DNA of 64,000 nt from Torreya grandis (GCA_037957365.1 JARHVA010003527.1:1781001-1845000), one strand, 5' to 3'; shown: positions 1 through 10,900, counted from the first letter of the stretch. Numbers and translations: made by a program. The notes: generated by a model not told the origin, from the letters alone.

Positions 1-344
1 GAATTTAGCCATGGAGAGGCCACTAAAGTGCCCCACACATATCTCATCATGCATTTCCCTAATAGCATGAGAGGCTTCATGACTACGTAGGTAGTGGAAT
101 AGGAGACCATCGAAGTCACATTTATAAATAATTCTACTCATAATGGTACAACATGAGGTACTATAGATAAATACTCTTTGAGCATTCTTGGAAAGATCAA
201 AGGGAATGATGAAAAGGTTAAGATAGTTGAAGGTATCCCAATACCAAAGATCAGGTTAGGTCTCCTCCACATTGAAGATGGTGGGAGAATCTAGTTTGAC
301 ATAATGAGGTTGGTTGAGTCTATGGATAATGACATATAGCTTAG
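1..344 (-). pseudogene. Tat integrase N-terminal (zinc-binding) part
   Basis: One minus-strand frame reads nearly through this stretch. It contains FDGLLFHYLRS followed by REMHDEICVGHFSGLSMAKF, the HHCC zinc-domain start of plant Tat integrases (usual form H-E-G-x-C-G-x-H-x-x-G). The catalytic DDE core would lie left of the window. In the element this follows the second RNase H at ~5.9-6.3 kb; the intervening 5.5 kb is a later copia insertion. Relic only. Confidence 0.75.
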
Positions 345-979
345 TGTTAAGGTGTGGAGCTAAAAGCTTCATGGATGAGAAAATGAAAAGTTGAAAGATT
401 TACACAATTGTCAACGTTGATCAGGGATTGATTGGAGGCTACCGACATTGATTATGGATCAGCTGATGTCGGTCATATGCAGGCAAACAGGGACTGACAT
501 TGGTCACCTGTGCGTTCCAGAATTCTATTTTCATGGGAGAAATGGATTGTTTGCATGATAAGATTAAGTGTTAGTCTTGAGTCCGCATATCTATCTTTAG
601 TAGGACTATTTTGAGCCTTTGATTAGGAGGTGTATCTAATGGTTGTGAATGCATAGCTCATGATCCCTAATCTTATATAATAGGGATAGATCTTCAGAGC
701 TTATGTAGATGATGTAGAAATCAATTTAAGTAGCTGAATTGTGTTTGTAATTGTGAGAGAGAACTCTTGAGGGAAAGAGATCTGTACATCTAAGAGGTGT
801 TAGAAGAAAGAGAGATTTATTCAATTGTATTTCCTTCTGGAAGAGTTTAATACAAGTTTTCATTATTTCTTGTATCTCTTATTCTTTGCTAATTTTGATT
901 TTTAGTTGCTTTCAATTCTGGTTTAATTTTGTGTTTTGTTACTTGCAAGAGTAATCAATTTTGCTGTAAGGTCCTAAAA
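345..979 (+). repeat. 5' LTR of the Tork-like copia
   Basis: This 635-bp repeat pairs with 5,198-5,832 and begins TGTTAAGG. A TATATAA box lies at 674-680. The copies of the ACCGAC-GTCGGT-like motif (~412-506) are more decayed than in the right LTR, mostly through C-to-T and G-to-A changes. Confidence 0.95.
412..506 (+). promoter_or_regulatory. Eroded ACCGACGTCGGT-type motif cluster in 5' LTR U3
   Basis: Four degenerate copies lie upstream of the TATA box: CAACGTTGATCAGGG, ACCGACATTG, GCTGATGTCGGTCA and ACTGACATTGGTCA. The right LTR keeps cleaner versions. Position in U3 suggests a promoter/enhancer role, which is inference. Confidence 0.55.
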
Positions 980-981
980 AG

Positions 982-993
982 TGGTATCAAAGC
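982..993 (+). other. Primer-binding site (initiator Met tRNA type)
   Basis: TGGTATCAAAGC lies two bases past the 5' LTR. It differs by one base from the usual plant copia primer site TGGTATCAGAGC. Confidence 0.85.
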
Positions 994-1084
994 TTGGGTT
1001 CACTAACAGGTGGTTTTAGATCTATTTAGTGTGTGTTGATTACAAGTCACTCACAAGGGTTTTTGTTTGAGTGGGAGCATAGCA

Positions 1085-1855
1085 ATGGCAGAAGATAGTA
1101 AACTGAGAATAAAGAAGTTTAACGGCAAGAACTATCAATTATGGAGGATGCAGATAGAAGATTATCTATATCAAAAAGATCTATACTTACTGTTGGGTGG
1201 GGTTTCAAGCAAGCCCACAGATATGCAAGATGAAGAATGGAATGTTCTTGATAGAAAGGCTCTAGGATCCATAAGGTTGAGCCTGGCATCTTCTGTGATT
1301 TCCAACTTGTCACAGGCAAAGACAATGGTAGAGTTAATGGATACTTTAGCAAATTTATATGAAAAGCCCTCAGCTTCAAATAAGGTATATCTTATGAAGC
1401 AATTATTTAATTTGCAAATGCAGGAAGGTGGATCTGTATCTATTCATCTTAATGATTTCCATGCAATAGTAAATTAGTTAAATTTAGTCAAAATAGTTTT
1501 TGATGATGAAATTAAGGCTCTCTTAATTTTATACTCTTTACCTAAAAATTGGCATAGTTTAGTAATGGAAATTAGTAATACTGCATCAACTTCAAATATC
1601 TTGAAAGTTGATGATGTTGTTAGTGTAATCCTGAATGAAGAAACTCACAGGAAAAGCACAGGGGAATCATCAGGTAATGCTTTAAGTATTGAAAGTAGGG
1701 GAAGGCAAAGAGAGAAGAGAAAGCAAGGGAGATCAAGGTCTAAGTCAAATATGAGCAATAGATCCAAATCTAGAAATGGAAAAAGAAAAATAACCTGCTA
1801 GAATTGTGAAAAGAGAGGGCATGCAAAGAAAGATTGTTGGTTGAAGGTTAATGAA
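1085..1855 (+). pseudogene. gag: Copia gag (UBN2-type) with CCHC zinc knuckle
   Basis: The frame starts at ATG 1,085 (MAEDSKLRIKKF; an in-frame ATG also exists at 1,067). It has the copia gag hallmark NYQLWRMQIEDYL and then a basic Lys/Arg/Ser-rich stretch near 1,690-1,790. The zinc knuckle at ~1,796-1,840 reads C-stop-N-C-EKRGHAKKDC, so the frame stops inside it. Another TAG stop ends the first open segment at 1,477, where Gln is expected (CAG to TAG). The family role is the capsid-like particle and RNA binding. It continues into protease in the same polyprotein. Confidence 0.9.
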
Positions 1856-1889
1856 GAGAATCAACATGAAGGTAATGAAGAAGCAAAAG

Positions 1890-2300
1890 TTACAGGTATT
1901 GTTTCACAAGATGCTCTTTCACTTTCTTTGCATAATAAAATAGAATCTTGGGTTTTAGATTTTGGGGCCTCTTTCCATGGTACCCCAAATAGAGAATTTT
2001 TCAATGATTATGTCCAGGGAGATTTTGGAAAAGTTTATTTAGGGGATGATGAGCCTTGTAAAATTGTTGGAAAAGGAAAAGTGCAGCTGAAATTGTATAA
2101 TGGCAACACATGGGTGTTGAAAGATGTCATGCATGTCCCAGCCCTGAAGCGGAATCTAATTTTTGTAGGAAATTTGGGTGATGAGGGTTGCACAGTAACT
2201 CTCACAACTGAATCTTGGAAGGTTACCAAGGGTGCACTTATAATAGCTAGAGAAAAGAGAGTAGGTACTCTCTATTTATGTAATTGTATTACTGATTATT
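1890..2300 (+). pseudogene. pol: Copia aspartic protease domain
   Basis: The protease start WVLDFGASFHGTP lies at ~1,950-1,985. The usual catalytic triplet is D-S/T-G. Here it is D-F-G at 1,958-1,966, so the conserved Ser/Thr is replaced. Downstream LKDVMHVPALKRNLI is the normal second half of Tork-group proteases. The domain would cut the gag-pol polyprotein. Confidence 0.88.
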
Positions 2301-2334
2301 CTCCTTTTGTATTATCTACTTTAGATGTAGATGC

Positions 2335-3240
2335 AAAGTTGTGGCACTGTAGGCTCGGCCACATGAGTGAGAAGGGAATGAAAATTGTTAAGTCAAAAGG
2401 TAAGCTTTCAGATTTGAAAAGCATAGATCTAGATTTTTGTGAGCATTGTGTTTTTTGAAAATAAAAGAGAGTAAAGTTTGTTAAAACTAGGTCAACAAAG
2501 AGGAAGCACAAGTTAGAGCTTGTTCACACAGACGTGTGGGGACCAGCTCAGGTAGCTTCTATTGGAGGATCACAGTATTATGTTACTTTCATTGATGATG
2601 TTACAAGAAAGGTATGGATTTATTGCATAAGAAAGAAATTTGATGTTTTTGACACATTTAGGAATTGGAAGGATTTGGTTGAGGATGAAACAGGTTTGAG
2701 ATTGAAGTGCCTTAGATCTGAAAATGGTGGTGAGTATTGCAAAAATAAGTTTAGAAGTTACTATTCTATGTATGGAATATGTAGGGAAAGGATGGTTCCA
2801 AGGACACCTTAGCAAAATGGAGTTACTGAAAGGATGAACAGAACAATAATGGAGTGTGCACGAAGTATGAGGTTGCATGATGGTTTGCCCTTACAATTTT
2901 GGCTGTAGACACTGCGGTCTACCTGATTAATAGATGACCTTCTACTGCTCTGGATGGTGGAATTCCAGAAGAGGCTTGGATAGGTAAAAAGGTAGATCTT
3001 TCATTTCTCAGAGTTTTTGGTTCTGAAGCTTTTATGCACATTGATAAATAAAATAGAAAGAAGCTGGATGCTAAGTCTATGAGGTGCACTTTTATTGGTT
3101 ATGGCTTTAAACATTTCAAATTTTGGTTGTGGATTTAGAAACTAACAAAATAATTAGAAGCCATGATGTTGTTTTCAATGAAAAAGTGATGTACAGTGAT
3201 CAGCTCAAGAAGCTAAATAATTTTGAGTAGGGCAGTAGAG
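2335..3240 (+). pseudogene. pol: Copia GAG-pre-integrase and integrase
   Basis: LWHCRLGHMSEKGM opens the GAG-pre-integrase segment, followed by CEHCVF of the zinc site and a TGA stop at 2,456. The DDE core shows HTDVWGP (first Asp), then LRSENGGEY where the family has S-D-N-G-G, so the second catalytic Asp is Glu, then NGVTERMNR (catalytic Glu). The stop at 2,811 replaces Gln in the P-Q-Q-N-G motif (CAG to TAG). The C-terminal part (TFIGYG, SHDVVFNEK) runs in another frame to the linker. Confidence 0.88.
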
Positions 3241-3300
3241 ATTTAGACAAGATTGTGATCCAAAATGAGCTCATGGGAAATCACTTCTAGAAAAACACAA

Positions 3301-3437
3301 ACACCGACGTCAATCAGGTAAGAACCGACATCGATCAAATAGGTCAGATAGGAACTAATGTTGGTCAGGAAGGAATCGATGTCAGTCAGACAGGCACTGA
3401 CATTGGTCAGGTCGAATCGACGTCGGTCAGGTATAGG
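3301..3437 (+). repeat. 21-bp tandem array coding heptapeptide repeats in the integrase-RT linker
   Basis: There are six degenerate units of about 21 bp built on ACCGACGTCGGTCAGGTAGGA. They are read in frame with the end of integrase and with the RSSR motif before RT. The translation repeats Thr-Asp-Val/Ile-Gly/Asn-Gln-x-Gly (for example TDVNQVR, TNVGQEG, IDVSQTG, TDIGQVE). Unit 2 has a 9-bp insertion and unit 5 is 20 bp. The same core occurs four times in each LTR. Confidence 0.85.
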
Positions 3438-3440
3438 CCT

Positions 3441-4540
3441 AGAGATGACCAAGATCGGTCACTAACAGAGAATTTAGGCAGACAGCAAGCAGAAAATGAG
3501 TCTCAGATGCCCATCAAGAGGTCATCAAGGGTAGTAAACCTCCAATTTGACATTCCCTTTCATTATTCTACTTGTTTCTCACTGATAGTGGAGAACGAGA
3601 GAGTTTTGATGAAGTAATGCAGGTAGAAACCTGGAAATAGTGGGAGTTTGGCATGAATGAAGAGATTGATTCCTTGAAAGAGAACCAAACATGGGATTTG
3701 GTTGAGTTTCCAGCTGGTAAGAGAGCATTGAAGAACAAATGGGTTTATAGGTTAAAGGAAGGTGAGAATGGATAGATGAGACATAAGGCCAGGTTGGTAG
3801 TAAAGGGATTTGCATAGAAACCAGGCATTGATTTTGGTGAAATTTTTTCTCCTATAGTAAAAATGACTTCTATTCAGACTATATTGTCTTTAGTTGTTAT
3901 TGAGGATTTGCATCTTGAGCAGCTTAATGTTAAGACAACATTTCTTCATGGAGATTTGGATGAAGAAATATATATGGAACAGGTGGAAGGTTTTGAGGTC
4001 AAAGGTAAGGAGAAGCTTGTGTGCAGGTTGAAGAAAAGCTTATATGGTCTTAAGCAAGCTCCTAGATAATGGTATCTGAGATTTGATAGGTTTATGACTG
4101 AGCATGGTTTTTGTAGATGTCAATCTAACCATTGTGTTTATTTTAAGAGATTAGATAATGGTAGATATATTATCCTATTGCTTTATGTAGATGATATGCT
4201 TGTTACAAGTTCACACATGCAGGATATTTCTGAGCTTAAGGTAAAATTAGCTCACACATTTGCCATGAAGGATTTGGGAGTAGCAAAGAAAATCCTTGGC
4301 ATGAGTATTAAGAGAGCAAAGAAAAATAATAGTTTGATTTTGTCTCAAGAGGATTATGTGAACAAGGCGTTGGAGAGGTTCAATATGCAGGATGCAAAAT
4401 TGGTAAGAACACCTATGGCTGGACACTTCAAGTTGAGCAAAGAACAATGTCCTAAATCACATGAGGATTTTGAGTACATGAGTAGAGTTCCATATGCTTC
4501 CATATGGTATGTACCAGGCTTGATATTGCCCAAGTAGTGG
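3441..4540 (+). pseudogene. pol: Copia reverse transcriptase
   Basis: After the linker motif KRSSRVVNLQF, the RT reads EEIDSLKENQTWDLVEFP, then a GDLDEEIYMEQVEGF block, LKKSLYGLKQAPR, and the catalytic YVDD box at 4,184-4,195, which is intact. Stops include TAA at ~4,067 where Gln is expected in P-R-Q-W-Y, and others at ~3,640-3,830. Length and order match the family. It would copy element RNA into DNA in the particle. Confidence 0.9.
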
Positions 4541-5124
4541 GAGTTGTTAGTAAGTTTATGGCCAATCCAGGGAAGGAACACTGGAAAGTAGTTCAGTGGA
4601 TTCTCACATATCTGAGAGGGACTAGTAGTAGGAATTTATGCTATGGTGGGTCAAATACTTCTCTACATAAATATGTAGATGCAAATATGGCAGGTGACTT
4701 GGATGGCAGAAGAAGCACCACAGGATATGTTTTCACTATTGGTGGAATGGCACTTAGCTAGATTTCAAAGTTGCAGAAGGTTGTTGCCTTGTCTACTATA
4801 GAGGCAAAATACATTGCAATCATAGAAGCTAGCAAAGAGATGATATGGATGATTCGGTTCATGGAAGAGTTAAGAAAGGAGCAAGAGAGTTACAGATTAT
4901 ACAGTGATAGTCAAAGTGCAATTCATTTGGCAAAGAATTCAGCCTTTCATTCAAGAACCAAACATATACAGCTTAGGTACCAATTCATTAGACAGGTATT
5001 GGAGGATGGTGAGTTGAAGTTAGAAAAGATCCATATAGATAAGAACACTACTGATATGGTAACAAAGCAGATTACAAAGGATAAGTTGAATCTTCATTTA
5101 ACTTTTGTTGGTCTTCAAGATTGA
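4541..5124 (+). pseudogene. pol: Copia RNase H and polyprotein end
   Basis: Conserved blocks are STTGYVFTIGG, ALSTIEAKYIA, YSDSQSAIHLAKN, SRTKHIQLRYQFIR and TDMVTKQ, the normal RNase H order. A TAG at ~4,759 replaces the Trp of the S-W-x-S-K motif (TGG to TAG). The frame ends with TGA at 5,122-5,124. The whole gag-pol span (1,085-5,124) has the usual length for this group. Confidence 0.9.
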
Positions 5125-5186
5125 GCTTGAAGATGGAGAAGCTAGAAGATGTTGTTGTATAGGTACAGGTGTAGCTGTTTATCTCC

Positions 5187-5197
5187 AAGTGGGAGAC
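5187..5197 (+). other. Polypurine tract of the Tork-like copia
   Basis: AAGTGGGAGAC directly abuts the 3' LTR, as expected for the plus-strand DNA primer. Confidence 0.75.
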
Positions 5198-5832
5198 TAT
5201 TAAGGTGTGGAGCTAAAAGCTTCACAAATGAGAAAATGCAAAGTTGCAAGATTTACATAGTCACTAACGTCGATCAGGGATCGATTGGAGGTTGCCGACA
5301 TTGGTTATGGATTGGCCGACATCGGTCATATGCAGGCAAACAGGGACCGACGTCGGTCACTTGTGCATTCCAAAATTCTATTTTCATGGGAGAAATGGAT
5401 TGTTTGCATGATAAGATTAAGTGTTAGTCTTGATTATGTGTATCTATCTTTAGTAGGACTATTTTGAGCCTTTGATTAGGAGGTGTATCTAATGGTTGTG
5501 AATGCATAGCTCATGATCCCTAATCTTATATAATAGGGATAGATCTTCATAGCTTGTGTAGATGATGTAGAAATCAATTCAAGTAGCTGAATTGTGTTTG
5601 TAATTGTGAGAGAGAACTCTTGAGGGAAAGAGATCTGTACATCTAAGAGGTGTGAGAAGAAAGAGAGATTTATTCAATTGTATTTCCTTTTGGAATATTT
5701 TAATACAAGTTTTCATTGTTTCTTGTATCTCTTATTCTTTGTTGATTCTGATTTCTAGTTGCTTTCAATTCTGGTTTAATTCTGTGTTTAGTTGCTTGCA
5801 AGAGTAATCAATTTTTCTATAAGGTCCTAACA
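5198..5832 (+). repeat. 3' LTR of the Tork-like copia
   Basis: It is 635 bp long, begins TATTAAGG (eroded TG) and ends CCTAACA. TATATAA lies at ~5,525-5,532. It is followed by the target duplication CTTAG. Confidence 0.95.
5265..5360 (+). promoter_or_regulatory. ACCGAC/GTCGGT motif array in 3' LTR U3
   Basis: Four related copies are TAACGTCGATCAGGG, GCCGACATTGG, GCCGACATCGGTCA and ACCGACGTCGGTCA. The middle two are spaced 21 bp apart. Three carry the R-CCGAC core known as the plant DRE/CRT element (DREB/CBF binding), and GACGTC is a bZIP-type palindrome. They lie ~165-260 bp upstream of the TATA box. Function is inferred. Confidence 0.6.
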
Positions 5833-5837
5833 CTTAG

Positions 5838-6785
5838 ATTTAGAGAGTAAAAATGGGATATAAGAGGTGAGGGAAGTTATGGTATTAGCAAACTTATTGG
5901 TAGACTATGGTGTTGATTGGATATAGTAGTGTTCAAATGATGCTAATAATTCATCAACTAGTTCTTTATACTACTACAACACATCATTCTTACACTAATA
6001 TATTCCATTGAATTTATTGACCATAAGTTGGGACTCACTAATGATGTTGATAATTTTGACTCCCAAGGCTAAGGTAGTTTGAAGTTCTATTATTAAGGCT
6101 TCATACTTAGCCATATTATTGGTACATTCAAAATCAAGCTTTAAAGGCAAAGGAAAAAGTTCACCATCAAGGGGAATAAGGATGATACCAACTCCTGCAC
6201 CATTTTGACACTTTAATCTATCAAAGAACATGGTCACTTGATAGGCAGAGTCTTCCTGAGAGAGATTCATCATGGAATCATTAGGAAAATCAAGAGGAGG
6301 ATGTTGGTTTTCAAATAAAGTTTCTTTGGCCAATTTTTTGGTAATGACTTACCCTTTAACTGACTTCTACTAAAGAAAATCAAGGTCAAAATTAGTTAAA
6401 GGCATTAGCCACTTGGCCATACATTGTTTGTGTTTTGACTTGGTGGCCACAAAAACTAAATATAAGAAAATTTTATTAGTATGGGTGTATCAAGTGTTGT
6501 ACTCTACAAGCATGTAGATAATATAGTAGATTACTTACTCCTTATGTTGTTCATCTCGATGAGGAAGCATTTCCCCTAAGGAGTGGTTGGTGGCAGAGAT
6601 ATAAAGGTATAAAGGTTGAACGTCCTTGGGAGGGGTGAGGATAGGTGGAGATAAAAGGTAATTTTTGAGTAAATCAAAGGTCTTTTGATAGTCATTATTT
6701 CACTTAAAATATATGTCATTCAGAAGGTGGTGGAAAGGCTAGCATCAATCTGAGAGCTAGGAGATAAAGTGATGAATGGATTAGA
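5838..6785 (-). pseudogene. pol: Tat RNase H and second (archaeal-type) RNase H
   Basis: The minus frame at ~6,780-6,340 gives gypsy RNase H remnants (SLGEMLPHRDEQHKE). The segment 6,333-5,995 then gives the second RNase H: FFDRLKCQNGAGVGIILI and NNMAKYEALIIELQ, which are typical of plant Tat elements. The tail continues as KELVDELLASF up to the copia insertion. The dual RNase H supports the Tat assignment. Several stops and frameshifts are present. Confidence 0.85.
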
Positions 6786-7515
6786 GCTTCCCCTAAAAAA
6801 TGTGGATTTGCTTGGGGTTGACTATAATAAGCATGTTGAGTATTGATTTGATTTTGGTAGGATCAAATTCAATTCCCTGAAGGGAAATGATAAATATAAG
6901 GATATTTCTAGACAAGAACCCAAAAATCCACTTATTAGGGTTAAGGCAGACATGAAAATGGATGAGGTGCTCAAAAATAATTTTGAGAATGGCCAAATGA
7001 TCTTTAAAATATTTGGATTTCCCAAGGAGGTTATCCAAATAATCCTTAACTATTTTTTGGATAAGGTCACGGAATATTTAGGTCATAGCACATTGGTAAG
7101 TTGCACCAATGTTCTTTAGTCCAAAAAGCATAACCCTATAGTATAAGGTCCCCCATGGGGTAATAAAGGAAGTTTTGTGCTAATATTTGGGGGTAATTAG
7201 GATCTAATTATAACCCAAGAATTTTTCCATGAGAGATAACAACTCATGGCCGGTTGTAAGATCAACTATCTAGTTGATGTTTGGTATAGGAAAGCCATCT
7301 TTTGAGAAAGCAAGGTTGAGGTCATGAAAGTCCACATAGATGTGTATTCCCCTTGTGGCTTTGGTGATAGGTATAAAATTTGAGATCCATTTGGGGTAAT
7401 CAATAGGTTTAATTAAATTGATAAATGGGAGACATTAAATCTTTTCTTTGATGAGAAAGGCTATACAAGGGTGCAATCATCAAAGGTTCTACTTGATAGG
7501 TTTGGCATCATGATT
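6786..7515 (-). pseudogene. pol: Tat reverse transcriptase
   Basis: In minus orientation the order is PIDYPKWISNFIPITKA, HIYVDFHDLN, LLSLMEKFLGYN, HKTSFITPWGTLYYRVM and ATYQCAMT, then the catalytic box at 7,041-7,030, which reads Y-L-D-N instead of Y-V-D-D. The motif order is complete but both the box and the frame are broken. The end (GIEFDPTKIKSI) matches the RT thumb/connection of Tat elements. Confidence 0.9.
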
Positions 7516-8590
7516 GGTGACTATTTTATGGGTAGCTATAAAGGGGTCAATTATTAGCATGTCACTATAAAATCAAGTAAATACTATGATTTGGTCTTGA
7601 AAGGAGGGGAAATCTTCAAGTTCTTCAAAATTTAGCGATTGGATAATTTTGGAAATGCAGGGGTTGTTTAGAATACCTAATTTAATATCCATGGTAGATT
7701 CATTTAATATGGTTGAAGTATCAAGAGGAAGGGATTTTTGAATGGAAGAATCTGATGCACCAAGATAAGTGAGAATGGAATCATCATCTTGACAGTGATT
7801 GGTATTAATGGTAGGAGAGTCATTTCCTATCATCTCAATATGGGTTAAAGGGATGGTTATGGTTTCTCATTATTTTTTATTAGGCAAGGGTCTGAGGTTT
7901 ATCATGTTGATGAAAAAAATTAGGTGGGATGATGTCATTATACTTACACTTAGGTGGATAAAGAGTTGGTGAGGGAGGGATGTCTTCCTCAATGATGGTG
8001 ATAGTAGGTAGTTTGGTTTTCCTCTTATTAGGTGGAATGAAGCCAAGGCCATGTTTATCATGAGGATTTATGGTCTCAATTGAAATTAATGCATGTCACC
8101 CATATTCATATCATTTGATATTAAAACCCTTACAAGCACACTGATGGAGATATGTCTTAGTAAATTCTGGATTATCTAGATAAGAGAAGCTAGAGGTGAA
8201 TGGTCCAAGCAAAGAGGAGGTGGTGGAAGTGTCAAGGGGTTTGTCAAGTCCTCCATAGATGAAATGTGTTTGATATTTTAAATGCCTAAAAGGGAAAATG
8301 GTGCTGATATTAGGGTCATACCCAAATTGGTGGTCAATTTTTCCAAACTCTTGGGGAGTAGGGAAAACAACAAAGGTTAGGAAGCAATGTTCACCAAGTG
8401 AGATATTTTTAGAATATTGATTCCAAGTGGTTTATGGTGGGGATTTTATCCAAGGGGATTGATGATCTAGTATATTCCTAGTTGATAGAAGAAGATATGA
8501 CTTATTTCATACTTGAGGTCTTATATTTAGATGATGAGGGTGTATTAGAAAGAGGTAAGGGGACATCATTGGATTGATAAGTCAAGTTTC
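7516..8590 (-). pseudogene. Tat protease-RT spacer
   Basis: A minus-strand reading frame persists in pieces (for example 7,833-7,573 and 8,061-7,870) with an acidic, Ser/Asn/Asp-rich composition and no recognisable domain. Its place between retropepsin and RT makes it the normal variable spacer of this lineage. Confidence 0.55.
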
Positions 8591-8990
8591 ATGATGAAAA
8601 GGGACTTGGGTCAGCTTGTATAGTGATAACCTAAACTTGTGTTCAAATTTGATGTAATAATAAAGGGTAGAGGGTACCCAACCCATGGAATATATCCAAG
8701 TTCATCCAAATAAAACATTAAACTATAATTTACCTTTGATTACATAGAAGAGCTCTGAGAGTGTGCAAGGTCCTAAATGGATATGAAGGACAACAGTTTC
8801 TGAAGTAGTGGCCATGGTGTCATTAAAGGATTAGAGGATGGTCAAGGTTTCAAACATGACATTGTTTATTATTTTGAGTTGATCATAGGCATGGGGGAAG
8901 ATGATATTAATGTTGGATCCCCCATCAATCATGACCCATTTTATGTGGGTTTGGTTGATGTAGGTAGTGATGAAAAGAGGGGGACCTAGG
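8591..8990 (-). pseudogene. pol: Tat retropepsin-like protease
   Basis: Minus-strand KWVMIDGGSNINIIFPHAYDQL holds the active site at 8,929-8,915. Downstream come ETVVLHIHLGP and MGWVPSTLYYYIKFE, the standard Tat protease flow ending in the W-I-H-S-M-G-A-V-P-S motif (here partly changed). The frame contains stops. Confidence 0.85.
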
Positions 8991-10900
8991 TCACCAAGAT
9001 GGATAGAAGATATTTATAAATCCTTAAAGGTAACAAGGTTATAAATTTAGATAGCACCAATAAAGGTTACCAAAGGTTAAACGTATTTAGGTTGGACCTC
9101 TATTAATTATAATGCCTCTATCATTACTTGGTGATGATGAGGTGAGGTGGAAATCAACTCGTATAAGCTCATCTTTGGTGAGGTTTATTGATTTTTTTAG
9201 CACCACTTTTTTGATTGATTTAGAGGGGTTGGATTAAGAGGTACCCAAGATAAATACCTTGGGTTTAGATAAAGGTGAAGGTGTTTGACTTTGACTTATT
9301 TAGGATGTGGAAGGTGGGTATGTCTATGGGATGTGAACTTTCACCTTCCCCTTATCTTATTCTTGAGTGTGTGATTATGTGACCACATTGATAGTATGGA
9401 TAGAGGGAATAGCTGGGGTAGAAGATTATTTTAGTTCTTCATCACTCTGAGGTGAGAGTGGGGGAGTGGGTAGGTATTTGGGTATCAGTTGTTGATTATT
9501 AGACTGATAGTGGGCTCATGGGAGGTCCATCTATTAATATATTCTCCTCATCATAGAGATGATGGATTATAGTTTGGAGATCTTTTCAATTCTTTTGTGT
9601 CATGCCTAGGTGTCCTATGTTAGGAGCATAATTGGTGGTCATTATACTATATGGGTTTTGGAACTAGAGGGTCAAATGGTCTAATAGGAGGTAGGGTCAA
9701 TAAAGAGGCTTAGAGTAACCTTTGAAAAATAGTTGAGTAAGAATCAGTAAAAGGTGGAGAGGTTTTAGAGGTTTTGGCCTTGGTTGGTGAAATGGAAGTC
9801 TTTTTGGAAATGATATTGGTGATAGAAGGTTTGGATAAGGTTCTATTCTTTGTTGATGGCTCTAGTTTTGTTAAGGTGGAAGTTGGAAATTTTGAAGTGG
9901 GAGGTTTTAGGGTAGGTAGTTTGGCTATTGATGGCTTAGTGAAGATGGGTGTGTCAAAAAGCAAGCATTCTAGTGTAACCAATAGTGGTGGATGGGCTTT
10001 GGTTGAAATATTTGGCTTCTAAATAAAATTGTAGGGATGAGTCCCAAAGATAGAGGGCAAGGTTGAGGGAGGTAAAAGTTTGTCCCTCTAGTCTTTTGTT
10101 GGTCTTACCTCCTGAGTAAGGTGATTTGGTTTGGTTTTTGGTTGATGGGTCTAGTAAGGTGAGCTACAATTTCATAGATGGGTGATTAAGGATCTATACA
10201 GGGAAGATTCCAAGGGATTTGGTTGGTTTAGATAAAGTGATAGAGGATGATTTAGTTATTTGGGATTTGGTTTCTTTTGAAGGTTGAGAAATGGTTGGGT
10301 TAGTAGAGGTTTTCACTATTTTGGTTGATATGATGATGGGTTGGATAATATAAGCTATGGGTTGGTCTACCAAAGGTGTGGTTAGAGGTTATTATTGGAT
10401 GATGTAAGAGAAACTTAGTTGTTACCAAAATGTGGATTGATCCATTTCAAGTTTAGAGACAAATTCTAATCTCAAACTAGTCTAGAGAATGGTTTATAGA
10501 CTAGTCTTATTCCCTAGATAATGGGTTCAAAAGATTAACCCATAGGTTGATAATGGGAAGTGGTGACCTTATCCTTTTCATTAATCAAAGGATATAAGGT
10601 TTGGATTGGTGGTTCCTATATGGGAGGTGTAGACAAAGTGGTTTCTTTCTTGGGAATTCTCTCCAAAGGGGAAGTAAATTGCTTGATGGTTGAGGGAAGA
10701 GGGAAAGTGGTGATGGTTTCTTTCTTAGGTATGTCAGTTAAATTAGAGGTTGATTATTCTACTAACTCAATAAGTGGAGGATGTGTAAAGGTTTCTTCCA
10801 TGGTTGGGGTTTCTAAAGGAAGAGAAGGTAACTCCACTACCTTAGTAAGTAGAGAGGGTGAATAATAGGTAGATCAAGCAATAGGTTCTTTAGTAGTGAA
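8991..10900 (-). pseudogene. Low-complexity gag-protease linker of the Tat element
   Basis: The minus frame is rich in Thr, Pro, Ser and Lys (for example 9,982-9,710: KPSIAKLPTLKPPTSKFPTS). The plus strand is correspondingly strongly G+T rich, and plus-strand ORFs here (9,774-10,022; 10,560-10,865) are shadows. I see no domain. Confidence 0.55.

Larger units (their letters stand above)
345..5832 (+). mobile_element. Ty1/copia Tork-like LTR retrotransposon, nearly full length
   Basis: The element has two 635-bp LTRs (345-979 and 5,198-5,832), an initiator-Met-type primer site, one gag-pol frame in the order gag, protease, integrase, RT, RNase H, a polypurine tract, and a perfect 5-bp target duplication CTTAG (340-344 and 5,833-5,837). 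Protein motifs resemble the Tnt1/Tork group. LTR ends are eroded: the right LTR begins TA instead of TG and the left ends AA instead of CA. LTRs differ at 8 of ~210 bp in a central block, so it is the youngest insertion here. At least eight in-frame stops make it non-autonomous. It is inserted in the minus-strand Tat element. Confidence 0.95.

Noticed and set aside
9774..10865. Plus-strand Gly/Val-rich ORFs at 9,774-10,022 and 10,560-10,865
   Set aside because: They mirror the Pro/Thr-rich minus-strand linker of the Tat element.
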